From: Turbatrix aceti
Taxonomy: Eukaryota > Nematoda > Chromadorea > Rhabditida > Panagrolaimidae
Assembly (NCBI GenBank): GCA_963969345.1
Contig: OZ017768.1
Span: 558,001-622,000 of the forward strand
Length of the DNA: 64,000 nt
Direction of reading: 5' to 3'
Shown here piece by piece: positions 22,223-33,579 of the stretch; position 1 is the first letter of the stretch; each line of letters begins with the position of its first letter. The notes under the pieces were generated by a model. That model was given only the letters and a program-made list of their open reading frames with translations. It was not told the origin of the DNA and did no database searches. The position numbers and the translations under genes were made by a program.

Positions 22223-24640
22223 TCAAACAGTAAAATTGCCTCCACACTGAATGCTCTTGGTGACTTTGCCGTTGGCTGCGACTTTTTCCCATACGCCGCC
22301 GACGGGTCCCTGCGCGAAAAAGCCTTCCTGATCGAGCGCGCACGAAGTGCCGACTTCGACGTCGGCGGTCGTCTTGCCGGAGGGTAAAGGGGGTGCCGGA
22401 GCCGTTTCGTGGGTAGGCAGTGCGCCGTCAAGTACGGGAGATTTGATGTCATCCTGGGTCGTGTCAACTGGAAGCTGCTTTCCGGTATCCAGAGAAGTTG
22501 CAGAAGGAGAAAACGATTTCTGGGGGTGTTCGTCGTAGATAACATCCGGGGCGGGCGGGGCTTCTTCGATAATTTTTTGTTGGACGATTGAGGACTCAGA
22601 CTCCTGATGCGATTCAATCGGAATCAGATTCGTCGAGGGTACCGATACCTGAGACGATTTCTGAGTGGGGTCATCATGAAATTCTTCTTCAGCCGACGGC
22701 GTCTTTTCCTTAGGCACCACAACACTCTGCTGGGTGGTCTCATCGTAGAAGGTCTCTTTCGAGAGCTTTTTCGGAGGAGACTTGGTGGATTCCTGAGTCG
22801 ATTCAATCGGAATCAGATTCGTCGAGGGTACCGATACCTGAGACGATTTCTGAGTGGGGTCATCGTGAAAATCTTCTTCAGCAGACGGTGTCTTTTCCTT
22901 AGGCACCACAACACTCTGCTTGGTGGTCTCATCGTAGAAAGTCTCCTTCGATGAGGACTTAGTATTCTCAGCAGAGGATTTCTTTGGCACTTTGACTTTT
23001 CGGTTGGCTTCGTCGTAAAAAGTTTCTTCGGAAGAACTTTTTTCATTGGAGAGCTTCTTTGGAGGATCCTTGGCGGATTCCTGTGTCGATTCAATCGGAA
23101 TCAGATTTGTCGATGGAACCGATACCTGAGACGATTTCTGAGTGGGGTCATCGTGAAAATCATCTTCAGCCGACGGTACTTTCTCTTTGGACATTACGAT
23201 TGCCTGCTTGGTGGTTTCATCGTAGAAAGTCTCCTTCGACGACGACTTGGTATCTTCAGCAGAGGATTTCTTTGGCACTTTGACTTTTTGGTTAGCTTCG
23301 TCGTAGAAGGCCTCCTCGGCCGAAGCCTTTTTGGGAGCTTCCTTGGGAGGAGCAGATTGTTCGGCGGACGACTGCTTCTTCGGAACTTCCTCTCGAGAGC
23401 CCGCTTCGCCTTTTAATTGTTTAAGAAAATCGTCGTGAAACGTATCCTCAGCCGACGAAGGCTTTTCCCCTGACAGTTTCTTAAGACCCTCCGTGTCTTC
23501 AGCCGACGAAGTTTTCTCTTTGGACATTACGATTGTCTGCTTGGTGGTTTCATCGTAGAAAGTCTCCTTCGACGACGACTTGGTATTTTCAGCAGAGGTC
23601 TTCTTTGGCACTTTGACTTTTCGGTTAGCTTCGTCGTAAAAGGTTTCTTCGGAAGAAGAACTTTTTTCATTGGACAGGTCCTTCCAGGGAGGTTTTTCGG
23701 GTGATCGCGTAACGGTTGGCGACGAGCCTTCTTGCGTGACGTCATCGTAGAAGGTATCACCGTCGACGACTATTGGGTTCGCAAGAACGGCTGTCGCCGT
23801 TGATGACGATCTTGAAGCACCACGGGAACGATCACCCTGGAAAAAGGGCTTTGAACGAGAAGCAAAATGCACAAAGGTTCCCGACACGAAAGTGCGTGCG
23901 CACTTTTCCGTGGAACCACTTTTTTAGGAAAACAAACCTCTTCGATATACTCGATAGTGATGGATTGGTCGTTTTTCTCTAGAGCCTTCTGTCCTTTATT
24001 GATCCAGTCGACGATAGCATCTGCCCGGGCGTAGAGAACTTCACGTTCCTAAAAAAGCCAGTTTATGGATGCAGAAGTATCGTAACCCTACTTGCTGCTC
24101 GACGTGTCTGACATCGACGGACTTGGATCTTAGCTTGGAGTGTTCTAATGCGAATTCATAAACCGCGAGATCCGGATAGGAAGTTGGCAGCTCCCGATGG
24201 GAAGCCTTCAAGAACGGATAATCCAGGCCAGCTCGAAACACCGGAAGACCCCCAAATCCCATGGCAGAATTAGAAGAACTCGTCGATATGAATCCATCGT
24301 CTGCTCCCGCCATCTGTCGACCAGCACCGCCACCGTTACTGCCGCTACCTCCCACAAGCTTTGATTCTCTCTGTGATAATTCTTCCTCCGAGTCACTCGA
24401 TGTCGATTCATCTTCATTCGCAGCTTCTCGTTCGGGAATGGCATCGATCGTAACTAGTGGCGAACGGTAATTGTAATCCTTCGAAGAAAAGACGATTCCC
24501 GAGTGAAAATCAATGCACAGGGACGTCATGATTATGTAACTATTTCGCTCGTCCATACATTGTTTGATGACGTTTCGTACGCTGGATTTGACCATCTCAC
24601 AGTCGGCTGCCGATACATCGGTCAAGTCAAAAGCGCTCAT
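22223..24640 (-). CDS. Large acidic, Ser-rich repetitive protein with FYDE/FHDD repeats
   Basis: Three exons (24640-24092, 24048-23938, 23836-22223) join in phase 0 to 757 residues. The N-terminal 180 residues look folded at first (SAADCEMVKSSVRNVIKQCMD; YIIMTSLCIDFHSGIVFSS), then run into an acidic Ser/Glu stretch and a Gly-rich linker. The second exon is amphipathic (REVLYARADAIVDWINKG). The 537-residue third exon is mostly tandem repeats: about 13 occurrences of a (T/D/A)F(Y/H)D(E/D) core alternating with KVKVPKK, VVxKEK and SAE segments. One block of about 26 residues, from DFHDDPTQK to NLIPIEST, recurs three times nearly unchanged. The C-terminal 45 residues are non-repetitive, with two Cys and many Gly. 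Probably disordered and phosphorylated. I do not recognise the family. The gene is tail-to-tail with the Rab32-like gene (54 bp between coding ends). Confidence 0.75.
22560..23760. repeat. Coding minisatellite-like repeat array
   Basis: The DNA underlying the FYDE/FHDD protein repeats. Blocks of 80-130 bp starting around 22600, 22800 and 23085 are nearly identical at nucleotide level (each contains TCGATTCAATCGGAATCAG). Related shorter blocks around 22945, 23235 and 23545 share TTTCTTTGGCACTTTGACTT. This implies recent unequal crossing-over or gene conversion. Repeat number may be misassembled. Confidence 0.85.
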
Positions 24641-25481
24641 CCCTTTTCAAGTTGCGTTGCACAATAGAACATGAATGCAACGCGAAATTCTCTATGGCAT
24701 GCCAAAACAAAGATAGCCAAATTTGCATATAATTTACGTGAAAAAAACGTGCCAGAAGAAAAAATTGTCCAACGGTTTCAATTTACCCAAAAACTATCGT
24801 ATTAATCAAAAAGCACATGGTTGTCATCATTTGTTACAAAGCAACACCATTTGGACAAAAACGACAACACAAAAAATATGTCGTAAATACTACATCCAAC
24901 CATTTTCGACCGAGGATCCATAGAAATTTGAGTCGCGTGCGCGCACTGCGGTCGCACCCAAATGAACACTCTCGAAAGGACTTTTCAAAGTTGCTTTGGC
25001 AAAGTGTCCTCTTCGACACCGCAATGCTGCGTTTTTCATAAAGCCTCGTCTCTTTTTGTGTTTTCTTGCCATTGACTGCTGTGTTGTTGTAGTGAGGGCA
25101 AAAAATTGACTGCCCACTCCTTTTTCCCCGGCGTTTGTTTTCCCATTTTTTGCGTCCTTTTCTCCCGCGTTCGTTTTTTTCACATTTTTTGATTTTGTCC
25201 TTAGCATCTGGAATCACCTTTATCGCTTGGGTTCGCCGGACTTCGCTTTGCTCCGTTATCATCATCTGCTGCTTATATGCACTCCTTGCTTTGCGATACA
25301 GCGAAGAACGACGACGACGACGAGAACGTGGATGATAGCGGAGGTCGTACCCGCCCTCCCTCAATCGTGTGTCTATTGAAAGCGCGTGTCGTCGTCGTTA
25401 TATTTGTTTTTTTTTGTTTCCCAGTTCATTTCATTATTTTTGTACACTTCACGGCCTTCATTTTACCTTTTTTTTCAGACC
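24641..25481. promoter_or_regulatory. Divergent intergenic region between the repetitive-protein gene and FMR1
   Basis: No supported coding gene. Contains GC-richer patches at about 24920-25010 and 25200-25380. It ends in a strong acceptor, TTTTTTTTCAG, two bases before the FMR1 start codon, so FMR1 has either a 5' UTR intron or a spliced leader. Confidence 0.4.
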
Positions 25482-27749
25482 ATGGAAGTCGAATTTCGCG
25501 ATCCCAGTGGCGTTTACTATCCTGCGGTGGTTGCCGAGTACCGCGATGACCGTGTCTTGCTCAAACTCGCGCATTCGTCGGCTCCCGAATGGCACGATCT
25601 TGCTGACTGCCGTTTCACGCGGCCTGACGAGGTGACAGCGTCGCCCAGGGCGTCTCCTGCTCCGAAGTACTCTTCCGGTGATGTTGTGGACGCTCTCATC
25701 ACCCAGAAGCCGAGTGGAAACGAAGGTTACCAAAAAGCTAAGATTCGGGATATCAAGGTCAGTTTTTAGGCCTTTTCGTGAAAATTCATGCTAAAAGGCG
25801 AAATTTAACGTTGCGGTCGATAAGCATTAATTTTTTTAGTGTTTGTCTTTTTTTTAAATTTCCGCAACATTGAACCTGATTTTTAGCCAAAAATGGTAGT
25901 GAATCATTGATTTTACGATTTTTTACTGCTAGATAGTTTTTTGGGCGGTTTTACTTTTATTGACTTTAGGGGTAGCTTTCCACTGGCTCAGGGATTGATT
26001 TATACGATTTAAGTATAGGCTTGTGTTTCTTGGTCGTTTTTTAAGCCTTCAGACATATTTTGGCTTTGAAAAGTGCAATATTTTATCCCCTCCCTTATGA
26101 ACTTAAATTTTATGGTTTTCATACTTCAAAAAAATATTATAATACCAAAACACCGTTCTTTTTATTTTAGGCTACATTTGCCGTCGTCGAAACCCTTGAG
26201 GGTCCCCCGACCAACGATGTCATCGAGTTTAGCAAGCTCCGTGCAATCGACAAAGCCCAACCGCTTACCGCTGATTCCATCAAGAAGGTCACTATCACCG
26301 TGCCTGCTCATCTTGTAAACTACAGGGCTGAGACGTGTCAGACGATCATGGGCGACATCAAGCACACTCTCGCGCAACCGGATCCGACTGAAAATACCAT
26401 AAGCGTTTTTGTATGTTTTTTCGATTTTTTTTTGTATTACGATTTTTTTTCTATTTAGGGCCTGGATGCCAAGATTGTCCACCGAGTCGAGGTTATCAGC
26501 GACGTGTTGATCAACATGTCAAGTCAGAAGGTAAACCTCCTCCAGAAGTACGATGAGGTCAGCAAAAAGCTGGAGAAATCGCTTGTCGGTGGAAAGAGCG
26601 TCGTCGAATTCACAGTTGCTCGCGATCTCATGGGCCTGGCTATCGGATCGGAGGGTCGCAACATCAAGGATGCCCGCGAGATCAAGGGCGTCGTCCTCAT
26701 CGACACAGACGAAGAACGTGATCCCGACAAGCAAGTTTGCTACTTCAAGGTTGGTTTTTATGAACAAGCGCAATTTGAAAACAAATATGCGAGTTGCAGG
26801 TTGTTGCTGACACTCAGGAAGCCGCGGATCAAGCGCGTGGCATGCTGGAATACATGTCGGAGAGCGTACCTGTTCCCACAGACATGGTTGGCAAAATCAT
26901 CGGCAAATCGGGTCAAAAGATTCAAGATATCGTCGACAAGTCTGGAGTAGTGCGGGTTTCCATCGGTGACAATGCCTCAGAAACGGTGAGTTATTTATAC
27001 TTTCCAAATGTCACTCTAGAAACCAAAATTTATCTCGGAAACGAAATTTTTTACTTTGTTACGTATTTTTCAGAAATTATCTTATTTTTTTTCAGAGCGA
27101 AGCAGTCGACTTTCAATTTACGGGAACGAAAGAAGCCATCTCAGTAGCCCACATGCTCATCGATATCCATCTCAAGCACGTCAAGGAAATGGAAACCATC
27201 CGTGAGAACATCGATGAAACGCAGCGCAAACTCTACTCCCCCGCCTTCGACTACGGTCGTTCCTTCCGTGGCCACTACCAGTCATCCAGCTACCGCGGTG
27301 GCAGTCGTGGCTTCAACGGCACAGATCATCGCTCCGACGCACGAGCTGTTACCGGTGGCGGTCCACCCCGTCAGAATGGCTTTAACTACCACCAATCGGG
27401 ACCCCAAAACGACAACGGAAACTCCGGTAATCCCGGAACCCGTGTCAACAGGTACCGAGGCAACCGTGGCGCTGCCAACAACGGCACAGCCATCGAACAC
27501 GACGATCAGTCGTCGAATGCAGATGGCAGCCGGGTTACGTCACCGGTCAACGGAACAAGCGAGGGAGTGACGACGAATGGCACGTCGAAGAGCGTCGAAA
27601 CCGGCGAGGTGCCGAAGGAGCTGAGCGGCGGCTACCGAGGCCGAGGCGGCGGATACCCGAATCGACGCGGCGGCTCCCGGGGCGGTCGGGGCCCCTACCG
27701 AGGTGGACGCGGCGTCTCCGGTGGACCGAAGCCTGTTCCTCACGTCTAA
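25482..27749 (+). CDS. FMR1: Fragile X messenger ribonucleoprotein (FMRP/FXR) orthologue
   Basis: Five exons (25482-25757, 26171-26410, 26459-26749, 26800-26985, 27096-27749), phase-consistent, encode 548 residues. FMRP binds mRNAs, ribosomes and small-RNA machinery to repress translation, mostly in neurons. Domain order matches the family: tandem Agenet/Tudor domains (1 to about 130), a helical KH0-like linker, KH1 around [16 protein letters not shown] (GxxG at 235-238), then KH2 around [18 protein letters not shown] (GxxG at 304-307) with [10 protein letters not shown] as in vertebrate FMRP. A short segment then leads to [20 protein letters not shown], equivalent to the end of vertebrate KH2. 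The C-terminus is Gly/Arg/Asn/Ser-rich with an RGG/RGRGG box. The insert inside KH2 is much shorter than in vertebrates. The start is fixed by the acceptor immediately upstream. Known fact: C. elegans has no FMR1. Confidence 0.95.
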
Positions 27750-28272
27750 AACTTGCTGCAACAAACAAAAAAAACGTTCATTCTTGGTTTTTTCATCTCC
27801 TTCTTTTTTTTGAATTTGAATTGTTTTTACATTTCCTCTACCTTTTTTCACCTTGATTTTTTATTGTTTTTTAAGCCCAGTGCATACTTGCCCAGGAGCG
27901 CCTTGCTTCCCTCCCCCCTCCTGTGCCCTACGGAGCGGCACGGCAGATGACCGAGACATCCCCCTCCCCCCCCACCCCAGATAAGTGCGGCGTTGCACCT
28001 TGCTAAGTTTTTTGAAAGAACTCAGTGGTTCTCGCTTTGGTTGTTAATGTTATAAAGGGGACGTTTGACAGATGACTGATTGGCTGGATTTGGATTGTCT
28101 GTTCGATACGGATTTTTATTATCGAAAGGCTTTTTTTGGGAAGCGTTTTTGTTTTTTGCTATAAAATTAAGTTTTTTACCATCGAATGTTTCAATTTTTA
28201 TACAAAAAAATTTTAATTTGTTTTTTAATATTTTGGTTAAAAAGTTAACAATCGCGATAAATTTTAAGATAC
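27750..28272. other. Intergenic, FMR1 3' UTR and LAP1-like 5' flank
   Basis: Pyrimidine-rich on the plus strand. A short C-rich run lies at 27957-27977. No gene is seen. Confidence 0.4.
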
Positions 28273-29490
28273 ATGACACCGGGTAAAAGAAACAAGTCAC
28301 CTGTTAAGCCTTCTGGTACCAACACTCGGATTTATCCGGATCACAGTGGCGAATTCATTCCCATAAACCGCTCCGAAGAGGTGCAGGAAGAGGACGAGGA
28401 TTACTCATCAGATGAAAGTATCGGCCAATCCGGAACACTGAATTCTACAGGTGGTTTTGTTTCCTTTGACTCAGACCGTATAAACGATAACTTGAGTTTT
28501 TTGGATATCATCAAGAACGGTGAGTTGAAATTATTTTGGCTAAAAATTGTTTTGACAACTGGACATTTTCTTTTTCAATTTTTTTAAGTTAGTTTTTTAC
28601 TGGTTTAGTGTTTTAATTTTATATCTTTTTTACAGAATTTTACGTCTTTTGTGCCGACACTAGGTTATTTTTTTCGGGATCCAGCTACTTTGGGCGAGTT
28701 TTTATGTATTCTGGAATACTTCATATTTTTATTTTTTTCAGATTTTTAAAACAAACTATCACCTGGGCATTATTTGTTTTCGTGATCTCTGTGCTGATAT
28801 CCTTCTTCTCCGGCATCTTTGGTCAATCATCCCCACCCCGACCAACTCCATACTCTTCCTTCCGATCCGACGTCATGTCCCAAGTCTCAGGCAAGGAGAT
28901 TCAACTTCACCTTCTCTCTGCTGCAAAATCCCTCGAAGAACGCGTTCCACCGACGATGCTCTTCGCTTCTGACAAATCGAAACGAGATGTCGTTGGAAAA
29001 CTCGCCGACACCGTGATTAGCCTCTTCGGGGCTCACTACAACCTGGCGCCGGTGACTTTTGTCGTCAAAGAAAGCGACGATCTTGCTCAGACGTCATACG
29101 CCTTGCGGGAGGCGATTGAAAATGCTCGGGGCGAGAGAGCGGTCGTCTGGATCACTGGGATCGAAAAAATGACCGGATGGACGCCAATCAGCCTGCAGGA
29201 GTTGACTGACAAGGATCTGGCACCGTTCAAGAAGGTCGTGTTTCTGCTGACGGTCGAAGATGACTCATTCGGCGCTCTGGAAAACAGGAAATGCGACAAA
29301 GCAGTTGCGAGGTGCGATTTGGGAAAATTAATTAAATTTTTTAGGGTGTTCTGAAAAACAATCTTTAAAAAATTTTCTTTTAATTTTTTTCAGTGTCCTG
29401 AAAGAACGCTGGCTATCAGCTGGACTAACCGAAGATCGAATTGGCGGCGTTGTCACCCGGATCATCGGTCGCGTGCTCTGCGTATCCTAG
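28273..29490 (+). CDS. LAP1/LULL1-like torsin-interacting protein, copy 1
   Basis: Four exons (28273-28519, 28636-28663, 28742-29311, 29394-29490) join in phase to 313 residues. The layout is that of torsin-1A-interacting proteins: an N-terminal nucleo/cytoplasmic region of about 95 residues that is basic then strongly acidic (VQEEDEDYSSDES), one transmembrane helix (about 97-117, TWALFVFVISVLISFF) and a lumenal domain of about 190 residues. The lumenal domain has the features of the atypical AAA-like LAP1/LULL1 fold: PPTMLFASDKSK at a degenerate P-loop position, a conserved VVWITGIEKM strand, KKVVFLLTVEDD and a terminal RIGGVVTRIIGRVLCVS. LAP1 and LULL1 activate torsin ATPases by supplying an arginine finger in the perinuclear space/ER. 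Family assignment rests on domain order and on similarity of the last two strands and the C-terminal helix; I have not aligned it. A paralogue follows about 730 bp downstream. Confidence 0.72.
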
Positions 29491-30221
29491 TACCTGCTGG
29501 ACACGACTGAATCCAGAACACATCTGTCATTACGGTAGCCTTAATGACCTGCTTTACTTTGGCAATTTTTTTACTTCGAATGTTTTCTTGTTATTTTATG
29601 TAATGATGTGCCTTTTTCAATGACATGTTGTGGTAACATAGACCAGCGAATTATTATAAACGTGTAAATGCTTGTGAATAATGTTTTTAACAACAAAAAT
29701 GCAAAAATTAAATTTTGGCATTAGTTCATCGGTTTCGAAAAATTTTCGGGCTTTTGAACCAGAAAATGGTACGAAATTTACGAAAAATTGTATGTCTCGT
29801 GATTTGATAGAAAATGACGTTTGGTGCGACTGGTGGGAGGATGAGGACTTTGATAGCTTTGCGAAAAATCGATTTTAAACCCTTCAACGTTATCACTCAA
29901 TTTGGTACACTGAATTTTGCAGAAACTTTTGTGCTGCCATGATCGGTCGAGCTCCGCTTTTCTTTGCATCATCCTGTTTTTGCAAGTTGCTAATAAGTAA
30001 GTAAGAACAATTTTTTTACTGATTTCGATATTCAGCGTTTACTTCACATCAGTTCTTGACACACATGTGTGCACACAGGAACTTTGTTCACGCAATATTG
30101 TCTCTATATCGCCATTTTTTGCTTATTACACTTTCCTTGTTTTTATCATTATTTTGTTTTAAGTTTAACAAGCGTGCACACTATTTCACTAAACAATTAT
30201 TTTAAACATTGTTTTCAGGCC
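29491..30221. other. Intergenic between the two LAP1-like genes
   Basis: AT-rich with no supported gene. It ends in TTGTTTTCAG directly before the second start codon context. Confidence 0.4.
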
Positions 30222-31286
30222 ATGGCGGCAAATGACACTACGCCTGTCTCTGATGATGATAACATAGTAAGACTTATTCAAGACATTAAATACGACTACA
30301 ATTTGCTCAAGGAATGCGTGGATAAATTGCCATACCCGCTAAACCTGCCTAAAGACGCTTCTGCTGAAGACGTCGAAATAATTAACCGCTGTTTGAGTTT
30401 TTTCAAGAAACCATCTTCCGATTTTGGGTATGTTGATGTTTTCACATGTTTAAAACTTGAGCACCGAAAAAATTACTTTAGGTTCTCGGATTGTGCCAAA
30501 GCACAGGATGCGCCTTTGCGTCAATGGACGCCAAAAAGTGCGTTTTTGCTGGCCAATGCATTTTGGATAATTTTTGCAGTCCTCATCGGCGTCTTTCTGG
30601 CACCATTTTTTATCAATATCATTGGCCGAATCATACCCCATGATTCTGCTCAATCAATTTCACCACAACCTACCTCCTTCTCGTTTTTCCGGGCAGATGT
30701 CATGTCACAAGTCTCAGACAAGGATTTCCAGCTACGCCTCCTCTCCGCGGCAAAATCTCTCGAAGAACGCGTTCCCCCAACAATTCTCTTTGCATCAGAC
30801 AAATCAAATAAAGTTGTTGTTGGAAACCTTGCCAACACGGCAATGTTACTGTTCAAAGCTTACTACAACCTAGCACCGGTGACTTATGCCGTCAAAGAAA
30901 GCAACGACCTTGCCGAGACTTCGACCGACTTGCGTTCAGCGATTGGAAATGTTCCTAATGAAAAAGCCATAGTTTACATTACTGGAATTGAAAAAATGAC
31001 TGGTTGGACACCGACTTGCCTGCACGAGCTGGTGGACAAGGATATGGCTCCGTTTAGAAATGTTGTGTTTTTACTTGCTGTTGAAGATGACTTGTTTGGT
31101 GATCTGGAAGACAAAAAGTGCGACAATGTCGTTGCAAGGTAAAGTTTTTATTTAATTTGAGGCCTGATGTTTCAATTGTATATTTTTAGCTTTCTGAATA
31201 AGCACTGGTATGAGGCAGGACTAACTCAAGATCGAGTTGGTGGCGTGGTCACCCGCATCATCGGTCGTTCCATCTGTGTGTCATGA
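30222..31286 (+). CDS. LAP1/LULL1-like torsin-interacting protein, copy 2
   Basis: Tandem paralogue of copy 1. Main exon 30222-31138 and last exon 31190-31286; the last exon is 97 nt in both copies and the preceding junction falls at the same AG|S codon. A 54-nt GTATGT...TTTAG segment at 30429-30482 is a possible intron, but its length is a multiple of three and it is open, so the product is 337 residues unspliced or 319 spliced. The N-terminal part is unlike copy 1 (DDDNIVRLIQDIKYDYNLL, helical). The TM helix is about ANAFWIIFAVLIGVFLAPFF. The lumenal domain matches copy 1 closely (LLSAAKSLEERVPPT, FASDKS, YNLAPVTxxVKES, ITGIEKMTGWTP, GGVVTRIIGR, ending CVS). The start codon has a TTTTCAG acceptor three bases upstream. 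An AATAAA lies at about 31425. Confidence 0.72.
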
Positions 31287-33579
31287 TAAATCAGCCTGTC
31301 GCTTCTGCCAACACGGTGGCTTGCCCAGAATATTCTTCTAAAAATTTTGTATTATCCTTATTTTATGTTTTTGCAGTATCATACGAGCTTTTTTTAAATG
31401 TTTTTATTACAATTACCGTAAACTAATAAATTTTATAAATGTTTTTGAATCTAAAGCTCTTTGTCCAAAATCAAGTTTGCAAAAACTTACCCGTGCTAAC
31501 TTCAAATTTGAACCCTCCCCCCTCTTCATAAGCCAATCAATCAATTTTCTTAAGTTTATGATTTTGCAGTATTTTAAGAGAAGTATTTTAAGCTATAAAA
31601 TGACCGAAAATAATGACACAGAAGAATGCCAAGTTACCTTTTTTAACGAAACATACCATCTTGTCCATAAGCTTCTTCTGCTTCAAAAGGATCCAGCATT
31701 TTTTTTTGACTTGGTGACGCTGATTACACTCGAGCATTATTTTCATCATTTTCATCCGAGCCCCGAGAAGGAAAATTTCTCGTTTGAAAATGTTATCAAG
31801 TTTTTCAGCGACAGTTGTAACATTGGCCAGACGCGCAATCTCGGCCTCGGAATACCACGAAGGCGGAGAAGTAGGTGTTGGTTTCTTGAATGATGCCTTT
31901 TTTTGGCCTGGACGCCGGACGCGATCGAGGGCTTATGGACTGCGGGCGCCGTGAAATGAGAGTATCTTTAAGGTAGAAAAGTGGTAGGTAGTAAGTAGCA
32001 AAGACTAATGATTTCTTTCTGGATGATGGCAAGGTTGCCGGCAACAGACAGGTATTCAACTCCGCTGTTTACATTTGTATTTTTCCAGATAGGCGCTTAT
32101 GTGTTTAAAGCATGATTTTTTCCCACACCATGGTGCCGGCGCTGCAGATTTTCAAAGCGTGGGAATCGTTTGTTCCCAAATTTTGAACTACATAATGTTT
32201 TGTTTTACACATCGTAGTAATGTTTTACACATCGCAACTGTCTATCATGCGCCGAATGCGGCCCTTCGTTGCAACGGCGTCGTTAAGCTCAAGTCTTTAA
32301 ATTTGTTAGCACTCAAAAACATCAGTAGCATTTTTGATGAAGACGTTTATACCGTCATATAGATTGCAGTTTTTTTTGATAACTGATAATCAATGCCATT
32401 TTTTAGTTCGCCGGCAAATTGAAAATATCCCTTTGCGGTGCTTATTTAAAATGTAGGAAAACAACGCAGTATATTTACTTGCATTTACCTATGTATTTAT
32501 TAACATTTTATTAAATTTTATTTTAAAAAACCGTTACAACAATTTTTAAATTCAAAGACGAAATCTCAACAACGAAAAATTTTGTTCGCAGTAAAAACTG
32601 GATATTCCACAGCTGTAAAAAGAAGTCAAATTAATAAGTGGTGGTCGTTTTGAAAAGTCGTAAAAAGCCGCGTTTATATCGCGGATCAGATATTCTTATT
32701 TTTTTTACGTGTTTTGATTAAAAAACATGTGGCCTGAAAATTCATTTGTTACTCAAAACGTCCTGAAAACCGAATTTTCATTAAAATTTAGAGTTGAAAT
32801 TAATTTCGATAGCTTTTTGTTCCAAAAAAATGAATGTTACTGCTTTTTCTACAACGATTGGGAAGATGTTGGAGTATAAAAGCTTTATGATTTTCTTAAT
32901 TTATCATAACAGATGCTGGCGTGAAAGCCAAAACTTAGACAGACATCAAAACCGTTTTTGAATTTTTAGTTTAATTTTGGAAAGTTTTTCCATGCGCTGT
33001 GTCAATTTTCTCTTTTACATAGTACGTAAAATTATTTTATAGCGTTTTTTTGTGTTAACTGCAAAGTTTATTTTTTTTTTTTATCTTTGTTCACACCCTA
33101 ATAAGAATGCCCGCAAAAGGAAAATAAAATAATCGTTAATTTCAAATGATTTAAGAATCATGAATCCTTTAGTATTGATTGATGAATCCCAGATAACTAT
33201 TAGGTAACAACTACCAGTTCTACACTCCCTCCCTCTCGTAGAGCTCTCCAATTTCTGGAGTATATCCAGTCTTTGTTATCATCCCATCAAAAACTTTCGC
33301 TGATTTCAAGTTGGCTGAACTCTGCCTTCTCTCTTTTCACGAAGTCTGCAGGCGTCATCGGACCGACCCACTTGGATTTCATTCAAGCATCTGTGGTCAC
33401 CTTATCTCATTTTTCCTCCGATCTGGGTCATCACATTTCTCTTGTCGACACGTCGTCGCGCATCGCGCACCGCGCACCGTGTACCACTCCCGACTGCTTT
33501 TTTGGGTGTGCTTCTTGATTTCCGTCGGCTACTACCACTTTCCTTTTTTAAACCCTTTTTTTGTGGTCTGCCAACGACG
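31287..33579. other. Mostly non-coding; one weak open frame
   Basis: An open frame with ATG at 31600 (to 31893) encodes a short Phe/His-rich peptide beginning MTENNDTEEC. It lacks any recognisable domain, and its N-terminal position only vaguely echoes the start of LAP1-like copy 2. It might be a decayed third copy or chance. Beyond about 31900 I see only AT-rich sequence, then a pyrimidine-rich 5' flank for the secreted-protein gene. Confidence 0.3.

Noticed and set aside
22347..23416. Plus-strand frames rich in Arg, Leu and Phe
   Set aside because: They are antisense shadows of the repetitive coding region and repeat because the underlying DNA repeats.
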